NCBI RefSeq assembly: GCF_008710745.1
Contig: NZ_VYSA01000001.1
Location: 1,674,001 to 1,738,000 of the forward strand
Reading direction: 5' to 3'
Origin: Microbacterium rhizomatis
GTDB lineage: Bacteria > Actinomycetota > Actinomycetes > Actinomycetales > Microbacteriaceae
DNA length: 64,000 nucleotides
Below, one piece after another: positions 16,481 through 24,205 of the stretch; the first letter of the stretch is position 1; each line of letters starts with the position of its first letter. Position numbers and translations under genes: made by a program. The notes under the pieces were generated by a model. It was given only the letters and a program-made list of their open reading frames with translations, was not told the DNA's origin and did not search any database.

Positions 16481-17143
16481 GGAGAAAGAAGGACGGGGCG
16501 GGCGGGCGGGCACGGCGGGGACGGAGGTGACCAGGAGAGACTGCGTCACCAGGGCGACGGTGATCAGGCAGCGCTGAGTGAGGCCGGCGATGCCGGCGTT
16601 GCCGCCGGCACCGGTCGCGTCGAACGTGATCATGAAGATCGCGAAGAGGACGAGGGTGAGGATGCCGCCCCCCGCGCCGACGACAGCGAGGCGCGGGCGG
16701 GTGGAACGCGTCGCCGCGGCCGCGAACACGAAACCGAGGGCCGGCACCGGCACAGCGAGCAGGAAGCCGGAGAGGTGGATCATCATCGACTCGAGAGTAA
16801 AGACGCCGCATACGATCATGCCGAGGCCCATCGCCGACATGAGTACGACGGCGGTCGTGCCGCGACCCCCGAGGGCCCGCCATCGGGGGATCGCCGCGAC
16901 CGTGCCCGCCGCGACGAGAACGCCTCCGACGATGAACGCGGCGTTCATCCACCCCGCGGTCACGCCGAGCCCGAGCCCGCTCACGGGCTGGGCGATCCAC
17001 GAGTAGGGCGCGATCACGTGGCCGAACAGCTCGTATCCCGGACTGATAGCGCCGAGGACGAGCCAGGCGACCGTGAACACGCCCGCGCCGATGGGCGTGA
17101 GCAGGGTCGCGTCGAGGGCACGGCGAGTGGTGGTTGCGGGCAT
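16466..17143 (-). CDS. DUF998 family membrane protein
   Basis: A 225-residue integral membrane protein with about six hydrophobic segments, related in pattern to the DUF998 protein at 61-732: an opening TPIGAGVFTVAWLVLGAISPGYEL, an intramembrane GMIVCGVFTLES. No enzymatic motif is visible. Its C-terminal codons (SRETG) are made by one arm of a 19-bp inverted repeat. It sits downstream of a membrane protein/PadR pair on the same strand with a 55-bp gap, so it may be co-transcribed with them. Confidence 0.75.
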   Translation of the reverse strand: MPATTTRRALDATLLTPIGAGVFTVAWLVLGAISPGYELFGHVIAPYSWIAQPVSGLGLGVTAGWMNAAFIVGGVLVAAGTVAAIPRWRALGGRGTTAVVLMSAMGLGMIVCGVFTLESMMIHLSGFLLAVPVPALGFVFAAAATRSTRPRLAVVGAGGGILTLVLFAIFMITFDATGAGGNAGIAGLTQRCLITVALVTQSLLVTSVPAVPARPPRPSFSRETG

Positions 17144-17198
17144 GGCGGAGCATCCCTTCCTTCGATGAGTGTGCGAGAGCGGCCGGACGGCCGCGCGA

Positions 17199-18089
17199 TC
17201 AGACGTTCTTGCGGGCGCCGAACATCATGCGGGCGAGGACGAGCATCATGGCGGCGAAGCCCCCGACGAAGGCGAGCGGCGCCCACCACCACCCGACGGT
17301 GAAGACGAGCACGGCGATGACGGCGAACGTGACGAGCCAGATGACGGCCGTGTAGATGCCGAAGCGTGCCGCGGTCTGCGGTTCCTCCTCGAACCGGCTC
17401 GAATATTCGTAGGCCTGATGGGCGGAACGCACCCAGGCCTTCTTGCGGTTCGTCTGTGTCGCACCGAGGAACGCGAACAGGATGATCGCCGCGATCACCC
17501 CGAGGGCGGCGAAGACGACCGCCCAGACCGGGAGAGCCCCGACCGCGACGAGGAACACGAACACGAGTCCCCACAAGGCGAGGAAGGTCGCGGCCGCGAA
17601 TCCGGCCGCTCGGTTCGGCGGCATCGGGTGGTTCGTCGTCGTCTCCTGCGCGAGCGAATCTCCCACGGCCAGGCCCGCCCCGGTGGCCGCGACTCCGAAG
17701 AACGCGAACACGGGGCCGAGCACGATCGGGAGGATGCCGGTCGCGGCCAGGACACCGAGGACGGTGCCGACGATGGCCGCGAGCGACCAGACGACCACCC
17801 TCACGACGAACCCCGCCTTCGGGCGCACCCGGTGGCGCAGATATGCGTCCTGCACGGAATCCGTGCGAGGCGGGGCCGCGGCATCCGTCTCACCCAGCAG
17901 TTCGCGGATGTCGCCGAGCTCGGAGATCGCCGCTCGGGCGGCGTCGGCGGGCGGGCGACCCGTCGCCTCGAGCTCGGCGACACGGGCCACGAGGTTGGCG
18001 CGGATCTCTTCCTTGAGGTCCTGCGCGTCGGCGGTCATCGCGACGCCGGCGAAGGCCTCGTCCAAGAGCCGGTGGATGTCGGTGTTCAT
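17199..18089 (-). CDS. membrane protein with permease-prefix-like N-terminal domain
   Basis: A 296-residue protein. Residues 1-70 form a soluble helical domain (DIHRLLDEAFAGV...DLKEEIRANLVARVAELEATG) of the permease prefix domain 1/DUF1700 kind. About six transmembrane helices follow in three pairs, separated by a cytoplasmic loop rich in charged residues. Genes of this type are nearly always paired with a PadR regulator, as here: the ATG at 18089 lies one base after the padR stop, with its ribosome binding site inside padR. It probably senses or alters the membrane state; no specific substrate is known. Confidence 0.8.
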   Translation of the reverse strand: MNTDIHRLLDEAFAGVAMTADAQDLKEEIRANLVARVAELEATGRPPADAARAAISELGDIRELLGETDAAAPPRTDSVQDAYLRHRVRPKAGFVVRVVVWSLAAIVGTVLGVLAATGILPIVLGPVFAFFGVAATGAGLAVGDSLAQETTTNHPMPPNRAAGFAAATFLALWGLVFVFLVAVGALPVWAVVFAALGVIAAIILFAFLGATQTNRKKAWVRSAHQAYEYSSRFEEEPQTAARFGIYTAVIWLVTFAVIAVLVFTVGWWWAPLAFVGGFAAMMLVLARMMFGARKNV

Positions 18090-18090
18090 G

Positions 18091-18459
18091 TCAGTCCTTC
18101 TGGCCGGTGAGTGGGCGGGACGCGACGTCCAGCAGCGAGTCGATGACGCGGCGGGTGGCGACCCACGCCTGCACGTTGCCACCGAAGACAGCACGGCCGG
18201 CGTCGGTGATCCGGTAGTACTTGCGGCGACCGCCCTGCGTCTCATCCCCCCAGTACGACTCGACGAGGCCGTCCTTCTCGAGGCGGCGGTAGGTCGCGTA
18301 GAGGGTCGCCTCTTTGATCTCGTGCTCGCCGCCGGTCGCCTCGCGGATCGCCTTGTAGATCTCGAAGCCGTAGCTGTCGCCGCGGCGCAGCACCCCGAGC
18401 ACGATCGTGTCGGTGTGCCCGCGCAGCAGATCGGCGGCGAAGGCATCGTCCTGTGTCAT
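18091..18459 (-). CDS. PadR family transcriptional regulator
   Basis: A 122-residue regulator with a PadR winged helix: TIVLGVLRRGDSYGFEIYKAI, then KEATLYATYRRLEKDGLVES and GRRKYYRITDAGR, and a short C-terminal dimerisation helix. It probably represses its own operon with the membrane protein that follows. The promoter just upstream contains the palindrome ATCAAGTACTTGAT (18477-18490) and a further half-site CAAGTACT (18462-18469), with TACAGT as the -10. Loss of repression would depend on an unknown ligand. Confidence 0.9.
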   Translation of the reverse strand: MTQDDAFAADLLRGHTDTIVLGVLRRGDSYGFEIYKAIREATGGEHEIKEATLYATYRRLEKDGLVESYWGDETQGGRRKYYRITDAGRAVFGGNVQAWVATRRVIDSLLDVASRPLTGQKD

Positions 18460-18461
18460 GG

Positions 18462-18490
18462 CAAGTACTGTATCACATCAAGTACTTGAT
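18462..18490 (-). promoter_or_regulatory. padR promoter and operator
   Basis: A perfect 14-bp palindrome ATCAAGTACTTGAT (18477-18490) and a half-site CAAGTACT (18462-18469), spaced 17 bp start to start, flank the -10 TACAGT that lies 7 nt before the ATG at 18459. Binding there would occlude RNA polymerase. Confidence 0.65.
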
Positions 18491-18508
18491 CACAGGATGC
18501 TCCGCCCC

Positions 18509-18542
18509 GGGGGGGGGCGCGGAGGGCGGGGGGTCGGGGGGG
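18509..18542 (+). other. G-rich tract with quadruplex potential
   Basis: Plus-strand runs of 9, 3, 6 and 7 guanines are separated by 1-4 nt, between the PPK2 stop and the padR promoter. Such spacing can fold as a G-quadruplex on the template strand of the leftward genes. Confidence 0.5.
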
Positions 18543-19406
18543 TCAGCCGGCCGCGAGGCGCGCTTTTTCCGCGTCGACATCGAACGTCGCGGTCGGCCAC
18601 TGGGGGTCGATCCCCTCGAGCGTTTCGAGCAGGAGCGCCTGGACGGCGAGCCGGGCGTACCACTTGCGATTGGCCGGTACGACGTACCAGGGCGCGTAGT
18701 CCGTGGAGGTGCGCTCGAACGCGACCTGGTAGGCGTCCATGTACTGCGCCCACAGCTCGCGCTCGTCGACGTCGCCGGGGTTGTACTTCCAATGCTTGTC
18801 GGGGCGGTCGAGGCGCTCCATCAGCCGATCACGCTGCTCGTCGCGCGAGATGTGCAGCATGACTTTGACGACGCGGGTTCCGGCATCCGTCAACCGCTTC
18901 TCGAAGTCGTTGATCGCGCCGTAGCGTCGCTCGATCTCGTCGGCGGGCGCGAGCGAGCGCACGCGTCCGATCAGCACGTCTTCGTAGTGCGAACGGTCGA
19001 AGACGCCGATCATGCCCGGCGTCGGGACGCGCTTCTCGATGCGCCAGAGGAAGTCGTGGGCGAGCTCTTCCTGCGTGGGCTTCTTGAAAGCGGTGAGCAT
19101 GATGCCCTGCGGGTCGACCGACCCGACCACGTGGCGGATGATGCCGCCCTTGCCCGCCGTGTCCATCGCCTGCAGTACGAGCAGCACCGAGGCGTCCGTC
19201 GCGTCCGTGCGACTCGCGGCGAAGAGCCGCTCCTGCAGCTGGTCGAGGCCGGCGGCCCCCCTCGCGAGGTCGTCGGCACCGCGCGCCTTGCCACCGGGGT
19301 GGCCGGGCGAGGACTCGGGGTCTACGTCGGCGAGGCGGAACCCCTCGTCCACTCGAAGGACGTCGAGGGCATCCACTGACCAGTCGCGCTGGTTCTTCGC
19401 GTTCAT
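18543..19406 (-). CDS. PPK2 family polyphosphate kinase
   Basis: A 287-residue PPK2-type phosphotransferase that transfers phosphate between polyphosphate and nucleotides. Walker A is QAMDTAGKGG, Walker B FDRSHYEDVL, and the lid region includes RLMERLDRPDKHWKYNPGD; YAPWYVVPANRKWYARL is the conserved C-terminal block. The single-domain length fits class I or III. The direction (AMP/ADP phosphorylation or polyphosphate use) is not decided by sequence here. The ATG at 19406 has CATGAT 6 nt upstream; an in-frame GTG at 19412 is less likely. Confidence 0.9.
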   Translation of the reverse strand: MNAKNQRDWSVDALDVLRVDEGFRLADVDPESSPGHPGGKARGADDLARGAAGLDQLQERLFAASRTDATDASVLLVLQAMDTAGKGGIIRHVVGSVDPQGIMLTAFKKPTQEELAHDFLWRIEKRVPTPGMIGVFDRSHYEDVLIGRVRSLAPADEIERRYGAINDFEKRLTDAGTRVVKVMLHISRDEQRDRLMERLDRPDKHWKYNPGDVDERELWAQYMDAYQVAFERTSTDYAPWYVVPANRKWYARLAVQALLLETLEGIDPQWPTATFDVDAEKARLAAG

Positions 19407-19466
19407 GCACACATCATGACGGATGCTCCGCCCCTACGTCGCGCGGTTGCACCCGGGGTGTCGAGG

Positions 19467-21326
19467 TCAGCGTGAGAGGGGGACTTCGATGATCTGACGC
19501 CCGCCGACCGGCGACGTGAGCGCCTGGTCGAGGGCCGAGCGGGTGCTGACCCGGACGTAGTCCCACCCATAGGCCGCGGCGAGCGCCTCGATGCCGACCG
19601 ACTGCGGCGTGTAGAGCACCCGATCCATCGCATCGGGCGCCGCGACGGCCGACACCTCGAGATCGTCGAAGATCGTGCCGCCGCCGTCGTTGCCGACGAT
19701 CACCTGGATGCGCGGTTCGCGCTCGCCCGGGGGCAGGAGCAGAGCACCCACATCGTGCAGCAGGGCGAGGTCGCCGAGCACTACCCGGGTGACCCCCGCG
19801 CGCTCCGCGTCCTGGCTCGCGACGGCGACACCGATCGCCGTCGCGATCGTTCCGTCGATGCCGGCGAGGCCCCGATTCGCGTGCACGGGCACCTTCTTGC
19901 CGCCGACCAGGGCATCGGCGACCCGGACGAGCCGCGACGAGCCCCAGACGAGCCGGTCGTGCGGCCACGTCGCCCGCCAGACCGCATCGACGAGGTTCGC
20001 GCGGTCGATCGGTGCGCGCAGTACCTCGAGTTCGGCCGCGACGGCTCCGAGCCGTTCGGCGGGTACGGCCGAGGCGAGGCCGTCCGCGTCCGGCGCAGGA
20101 GGAGTGAGGTCCACGGATGCGTCGCGCGACGCCCGCTGCCACTGCGCGAGCCACTCCCGGTCGACGTCGCCGCCGGCGACGGCCACCGTGTCGAGCGGCA
20201 CCGTGGCCCCGTTGAGGTTCAGCGGCTCGCCCGGACCCCGGACGGCGAGCACCTCGACCTCGCTGTCGGACAGGAGCGCGGCCGTCTCGCGACTGAGCGT
20301 CGGGTGCCCGAGCACGATCGCCCGCTCGATGCGGCCCCCGAGCTCGGGCCGACGCAACAGGGCGCGATACCCGTGCACGAGGTTGCGCCCGTACCTCGAA
20401 CCGCTCACGACCTCGGCGATCAGCGGCCAGCCGCCCGCGTGGGCGAGGGCTTCGGCGTCCGGGCCGGCGCCCGCGCCGGCGACCACGACGGTGCGCGGAC
20501 CGCGGACGACCACATAGGGGTCATCGTCGGGCTCGGCGGGCAGATCGGCCTCGCCGATGCCGCCTCCGCCCTGATACAGCGCGCCGGACGGCTCGAACTC
20601 GGAGCCCTCCGGCTCGGGTACGGCATCGGGATCGGGCCCGGTCGTCGTCGCCAACTCGGTCGCCGGCACGCCGATCCACGGCGGCAGTTCGCCCGCGAGC
20701 GGCTCACGGTAGGGCACGTTCAGGTGCACCGGCCCCGGTGCCCGCGTCCCCACCCCCAGAGCGGCGGCAACAGCCTGCTCGGCGACATCGCGGAGCATCG
20801 CGCTCTGCTCGCCGCTGCCGTCCACGTCGGTCGCCTCCGGTACGGGCAGATCGGTGTCGAATCGGGTGCTCGGCGCGAACATTCCCGGCTGCCGCGTCGT
20901 CTGATTGGCGCCGACTCCGCGCAGCTCGGGCGGCCGATCCGCGGTCAGCAGCACCAGCGGCACCCCGGAGTGGTGCGCTTCGAGGGCTGCCGGAAGAAGA
21001 TTCGCGGATGCTGTGCCCGACGTGCACACGACGACCGCGGGCATCCGGGTCTCGCGTCCGATGCCGAGCGCCGTGAATCCCCCCACGCGCTCATCGATGC
21101 GGACGTGCAGGCGCACCGCACCGCGGCGCTCGAGTTCTGCGGCGACGAGAGCGAGCGCCTGCGAGCGCGAGCCGGGGCTGAGGACGATGTGGCGGACGCC
21201 GAGCTCGACGAGGCTGCACAGCAGCGCCGCGGCGGCATCGGTCGCGGGCGCCGCTGCGCTGCGGAGATCGATCGGCGCCTCAGCGCCTTCGGGCTCCGGC
21301 TGCTCGGGCTCGAAAGGATGGTCCAC
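19467..21326 (-). CDS. menD: SEPHCHC synthase
   Basis: A 619-residue thiamine-diphosphate enzyme: 2-succinyl-5-enolpyruvyl-6-hydroxy-3-cyclohexene-1-carboxylate synthase, joining isochorismate and 2-oxoglutarate. It shows SPGSRSQALAL, RIDERVGGFTALG, CTSGTASANLLPA, TADRPPELRGVGANQT and, near the C-terminus, NDGGGTIFDDLE of the ThDP-binding fold. It is slightly longer than usual because of acidic insertions in the middle. The GTG at 21326 lies 3 nt after the stop of the upstream PLDc_N gene, so the two are co-transcribed. Confidence 0.94.
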   Translation of the reverse strand: MDHPFEPEQPEPEGAEAPIDLRSAAAPATDAAAALLCSLVELGVRHIVLSPGSRSQALALVAAELERRGAVRLHVRIDERVGGFTALGIGRETRMPAVVVCTSGTASANLLPAALEAHHSGVPLVLLTADRPPELRGVGANQTTRQPGMFAPSTRFDTDLPVPEATDVDGSGEQSAMLRDVAEQAVAAALGVGTRAPGPVHLNVPYREPLAGELPPWIGVPATELATTTGPDPDAVPEPEGSEFEPSGALYQGGGGIGEADLPAEPDDDPYVVVRGPRTVVVAGAGAGPDAEALAHAGGWPLIAEVVSGSRYGRNLVHGYRALLRRPELGGRIERAIVLGHPTLSRETAALLSDSEVEVLAVRGPGEPLNLNGATVPLDTVAVAGGDVDREWLAQWQRASRDASVDLTPPAPDADGLASAVPAERLGAVAAELEVLRAPIDRANLVDAVWRATWPHDRLVWGSSRLVRVADALVGGKKVPVHANRGLAGIDGTIATAIGVAVASQDAERAGVTRVVLGDLALLHDVGALLLPPGEREPRIQVIVGNDGGGTIFDDLEVSAVAAPDAMDRVLYTPQSVGIEALAAAYGWDYVRVSTRSALDQALTSPVGGRQIIEVPLSR

Positions 21327-21329
21327 GGC

Positions 21330-21788
21330 TCAGTTGACGGCGCCGCGCTGACCGCGGCCGTCGTCGTCGCCGTCAGCGGGGAGCTCGGCGTCGTGGGGCG
21401 CGGCGGGGGCCTCGGGCGACTCGGCGGCAGCCGGCGGCACGTCGCTCGCCGGGGGCGTCCATCGCGGATCGGCGTCTTCGGCGTCGAGCTGGGCGAGCTC
21501 TTCTTCGAGACGGCGGATCCGTTCGTCCTGATCGCTGAGCGTTCCGATCTGACCGAGGAATTCGGGGTCGTCATCGGGGGCGCGGCGTGCGGCGATCGCC
21601 GACGCGCGGACCCGGCCGACCAGGAGCCAGAGGATGCCGCCGAGGACGGGGAGCAGGAGCACGATCAGGATCCAGATCGGCTTGCTGACGCCGCGATGGC
21701 GCGTCGGAGGCTGCACAGCACAGTCGACGATGGTGAAAACCCAGAAAGCGGTCAGCACCAGCGCCAGGATCAGCAGCACTCTGGGCAC
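21330..21788 (-). CDS. PLD nuclease N-terminal domain (PLDc_N) membrane protein
   Basis: A 152-residue protein with two N-terminal transmembrane helices (LLILALVLTAFWVFTIVD and PIWILIVLLLPVLGGILWLL) separated by a basic turn, the PLDc_N hairpin found in cardiolipin synthases and as free-standing proteins. A charged, low-complexity cytoplasmic tail of about 80 residues follows, including a short coiled-coil-like DQDERIRRLEEELAQLDAE. It is first gene of a unit with menD. The GTG at 21788 has TAGGAT (21800-21795) exactly 6 nt upstream, so the menD transcript probably starts here. Confidence 0.84.
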   Translation of the reverse strand: MPRVLLILALVLTAFWVFTIVDCAVQPPTRHRGVSKPIWILIVLLLPVLGGILWLLVGRVRASAIAARRAPDDDPEFLGQIGTLSDQDERIRRLEEELAQLDAEDADPRWTPPASDVPPAAAESPEAPAAPHDAELPADGDDDGRGQRGAVN

Positions 21789-21794
21789 ACACCC

Positions 21795-21800
21795 ATCCTA
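21795..21800 (-). promoter_or_regulatory. leaderless-type -10 hexamer of the PLDc_N-menD unit
   Basis: TAGGAT on the minus strand, then GGGTGT and the GTG at 21788. Confidence 0.6.
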
Positions 21801-21880
21801 GGCGCGCACACCGGCGCAGGCCCGGCCGAGACCGAACTGTGAGGGAGCCCCCAGGCGGAGGCGCCCGCGTGCACCCGTCT

Positions 21881-21886
21881 TAGGAT
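21881..21886 (+). promoter_or_regulatory. leaderless-type -10 hexamer of the DUF4229 gene
   Basis: TAGGAT, then GAGGAG and the GTG at 21893. The spacer also reads as a Shine-Dalgarno but is too close to the start to act well as one. Confidence 0.55.
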
Positions 21887-21892
21887 GAGGAG

Positions 21893-22225
21893 GTGAAGCT
21901 TCCTCCGGTGCTGGTCTATACGGTGCTCCGGCTCCTCGCGTTCCTCGTGCCCTTCGGCATCCTCATGCTCTTCCCGCTGTTCCAGCAGTTCTACTGGCTC
22001 GCGGCGATCTTCGCGGCACTGATCGGACTGAGCCTGTCGATGCTGTTCCTGCGGCGCCCGCTCGCCCAGGTCTCGGCGCAGGTGCAGCAGCGGCGCGCGA
22101 AGGCCCCGTCATCCGCCTCGAAGGACGAAGACATCGAGGATGCCGCGGCCGACGCCGCCGCATCGACCACGACGCAGAGCGGGGCAACCCGCACCGCCCC
22201 GACCGAGGCCTCCGACCCGCGCTGA
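21893..22225 (+). CDS. DUF4229 domain protein
   Basis: A 110-residue protein with two transmembrane helices (VLYTVLRLLAFLVPFGILMLF-like start, then FYWLAAIFAALIGLSLSMLFL) followed by the RRPLAQVSAQVQQRR basic stretch and a disordered Ala/Thr/Asp-rich tail. This is the DUF4229 arrangement, an actinobacterial family of unknown function that is often encoded near men genes. It sits between menD and menA here, convergent with menA. Confidence 0.82.
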   Translation: MKLPPVLVYTVLRLLAFLVPFGILMLFPLFQQFYWLAAIFAALIGLSLSMLFLRRPLAQVSAQVQQRRAKAPSSASKDEDIEDAAADAAASTTTQSGATRTAPTEASDPR

Positions 22226-22260
22226 GCCCCCGCATCCCGAACCGGTGCAAGCGCGCCGGA

Positions 22261-23241
22261 TCAGCCGAGGAACGCCCAGAACAGGAACGCCCCGTAGGCG
22301 ACCGAGGTGAGCGAGGTCAGCGCGAGGGCGACGACGAGTTCCGAGGGCAGCCGGTACGTCCACACGATGAGGATCGCGGGGAGCGCCGCGAGCAGGGCGA
22401 GCAGCGCGAGCCACGCGATCGGGTAGAACAGCGCCAGGAAGATCGCGATCGCGAACGGCACGAGCACGAAGACCGTGAACAGGATGCGGGTGGCCCGGCG
22501 TCCGATCAGCACCGTCAGCGTGCGCTTCCCCGATGCGCGGTCCTGGTCGATGTCACGGAGATTGTTGGCCAGGAGCACGGCGCACGCGAGGAGGCCGGCG
22601 GCCACAGCGCCGAACCACGCCTCCTGGGGGATCGCCTGCACCTGCACCCACGTGGTGCCGACGGTCGCGACGAGCCCGAAGAAGACGAACACGAACAGCT
22701 CGCCGAGGCCGGCGTAGCCGTACGGGCGCTTGCCGCCGGTGTAGAACCATGCGGCGACGATGCAGGCGGCGCCGACGGCGATCAGCCACCACTGCTGCGT
22801 GCGGATCGTGAGCGCGAGCCCGGCGACCGCAGCGATCGCGAAGAACGCCAGGGCGACACCGAGCACAGCCCGCGGCGTGGCCTTGCGCGACGCGGTGAGG
22901 CGGGCAGGGCCGACGCGATTGTCGTCGGTGCCGCGGATGCCGTCGCTGTAGTCGTTCGCGTAGTTCACGCCGATCTGCAGGCTCACCGCCACGGCCAGGC
23001 AGAGCAGCGCGAGCACCCAGTGCAGCGCGTTGTCGACGAGGAGCGCGGCACCCGTGCCGATCAGGATCGGCGTGATCGTGAGGGGCAGCGTGCGCAGTCT
23101 GGCCGCGCCGATCCAGTCCGCTGCGGTCGCCTTGGTCACCGCCCGCGGGTCGCGCGGCTGGTGCGGCCGCTGCGGATTGCCGCGCGGCGGCCGTCGCTTC
23201 GTGCCTGCGGTCTTGCGCTTCTTGCTCGGGGTTCCTGCCAC
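22261..23241 (-). CDS. menA: 1,4-dihydroxy-2-naphthoate polyprenyltransferase
   Basis: A 326-residue UbiA-superfamily membrane enzyme that attaches the polyprenyl chain to DHNA. The first Asp-rich motif is NYANDYSDGIRGTDDNRVGPARLT and the second is NNLRDIDQDRASGKRTL, both binding Mg-diphosphate. About eight or nine transmembrane helices follow a basic N-terminal extension of about 40 residues. The GTG at 23241 is preceded by TAGGAT (23255-23250) with an 8-nt gap. It probably uses the product of the polyprenyl synthase at 10.5 kb. Confidence 0.94.
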   Translation of the reverse strand: MAGTPSKKRKTAGTKRRPPRGNPQRPHQPRDPRAVTKATAADWIGAARLRTLPLTITPILIGTGAALLVDNALHWVLALLCLAVAVSLQIGVNYANDYSDGIRGTDDNRVGPARLTASRKATPRAVLGVALAFFAIAAVAGLALTIRTQQWWLIAVGAACIVAAWFYTGGKRPYGYAGLGELFVFVFFGLVATVGTTWVQVQAIPQEAWFGAVAAGLLACAVLLANNLRDIDQDRASGKRTLTVLIGRRATRILFTVFVLVPFAIAIFLALFYPIAWLALLALLAALPAILIVWTYRLPSELVVALALTSLTSVAYGAFLFWAFLG

Positions 23242-23321
23242 GAGGAGAAATCCTAGGCCTCGCAGCGATGACCCCGCGCACTCCCCTTGGCCGATCCGGC
23301 CGGTGAGGCGACAATGGCGGC

Positions 23322-23708
23322 ATGCTGAGCATCGGAACGGTCGTGCTGACCGTAGAAGACATCACGCGCGCCGGCGACTTCTGGCGGTCGGCCCTGGGGT
23401 ACGTGAACAGGCGCGAGCCGTCGGAGGACTGGGTCATCCTCGACCCGGCCGACAAGCCGTCGTGGAACGCCCCGGGGGCGAGCATCGCCCTCTCGGTGAC
23501 CGGGTACCCGCAGCACTACCCGCCCCGCATCCATCTCGATCTGTACGCCGAGGATCAGGGGGCCGAGATCGAGAGGCTGCTCGCCCTCGGCGCCCGCGAG
23601 GTCGACTGGGACGGCTATCCGGACGACGCCGACTACGTCGTGCTCGAAGACACCGAGGGCAATCGGTTCTGCGTCGTCGACGTCAGCGACCGCCGCCCGG
23701 AGAACTGA
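23322..23708 (+). CDS. VOC family (glyoxalase/bleomycin-resistance-like) protein
   Basis: A 128-residue protein of the vicinal-oxygen-chelate fold: two beta-alpha-beta-beta-beta units, with the opening LSIGTVVLTVEDITRAGDFWRSALGY-type pattern split over residues 1-26, a middle HLDLYAEDQGAEIERL, and the closing VLEDTEGNRFCVVD. The actual substrate is unknown. The ATG at 23322 has GACAAT exactly 6 nt upstream (23310-23315). It stands alone between menA and a degraded small gene. Confidence 0.85.
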   Translation: MLSIGTVVLTVEDITRAGDFWRSALGYVNRREPSEDWVILDPADKPSWNAPGASIALSVTGYPQHYPPRIHLDLYAEDQGAEIERLLALGAREVDWDGYPDDADYVVLEDTEGNRFCVVDVSDRRPEN

Positions 23709-23954
23709 CGCCCCCGCTCGCGTACCGCGGCGTTGCCGACCGTTCTACCCAGCGATTCTTCCCGCGAGATTCAGCGAGAGCACGCCAGCGCGAGGGTTAG
23801 TGGGGCCGTCCGTCGTCACCGGCGCACGTCGATATTCCCCATTTCCCCTCGTGATCACCCGCCGGTCACTGATCTCATCTCCACACCCGGCATAAGGCCC
23901 GCGATCAGCTCTCAAGTTGTAAAGAACAGTGATCGCCCAGGGCTGGAGTTGAGC
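23709..23954. other. intergenic region without a recognised feature
   Basis: A 246-bp gap, less GC-rich than its surroundings. The frame from 23733 is open through it but has no ribosome binding site and unnatural composition. I see no hairpin or repeat of note. TTGTAA near 23917 could be part of a promoter for the small gene at 23955. Confidence 0.4.
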
Positions 23955-24199
23955 GTGGGCACGGCCAATCCTCTGGTTCCCTCGCTGTTCGACGCTGTGC
24001 TCTCAACGCTCGCGCTCCTCGCCCTTGCGTACGCTGTGTGGGCTCTCGCCTCCACCTCCGTACTCTCAGAGTCACCGGCTGGCGATTGGTGATGTGGTGT
24101 TTCGTCGCTCTCATACCGGTCGTCGGTGCCACGCTCTGGATGCTCTCTCGGAGCCGAGAGGCTAAGTCAGCAAGCCCGATTCGGGCGCCCCTGCGCTGA
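23955..24199 (+). pseudogene. PLDc_N mini-protein split by a 5-bp shift
   Basis: The first open part (23955-24092, GTG with GGAG 6 nt before) encodes 45 residues beginning with VGTANPLVPSLFDAV and a transmembrane helix. The second (24092-24199, ATG overlapping the stop as TGATG) encodes 35 residues with helix MWCFVALIPVVGATLWML. Together they match the two halves of a normal 65-80 residue PLDc_N mini-protein (NPL.P..fD and P.lGp..Wl). Removing TGATG (24090-24094) would fuse them as GDWWCF. Either this is a frameshifted gene, or two translationally coupled peptides that reassemble the hairpin. Confidence 0.6.
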
Positions 24200-24205
24200 C
24201 GATCG

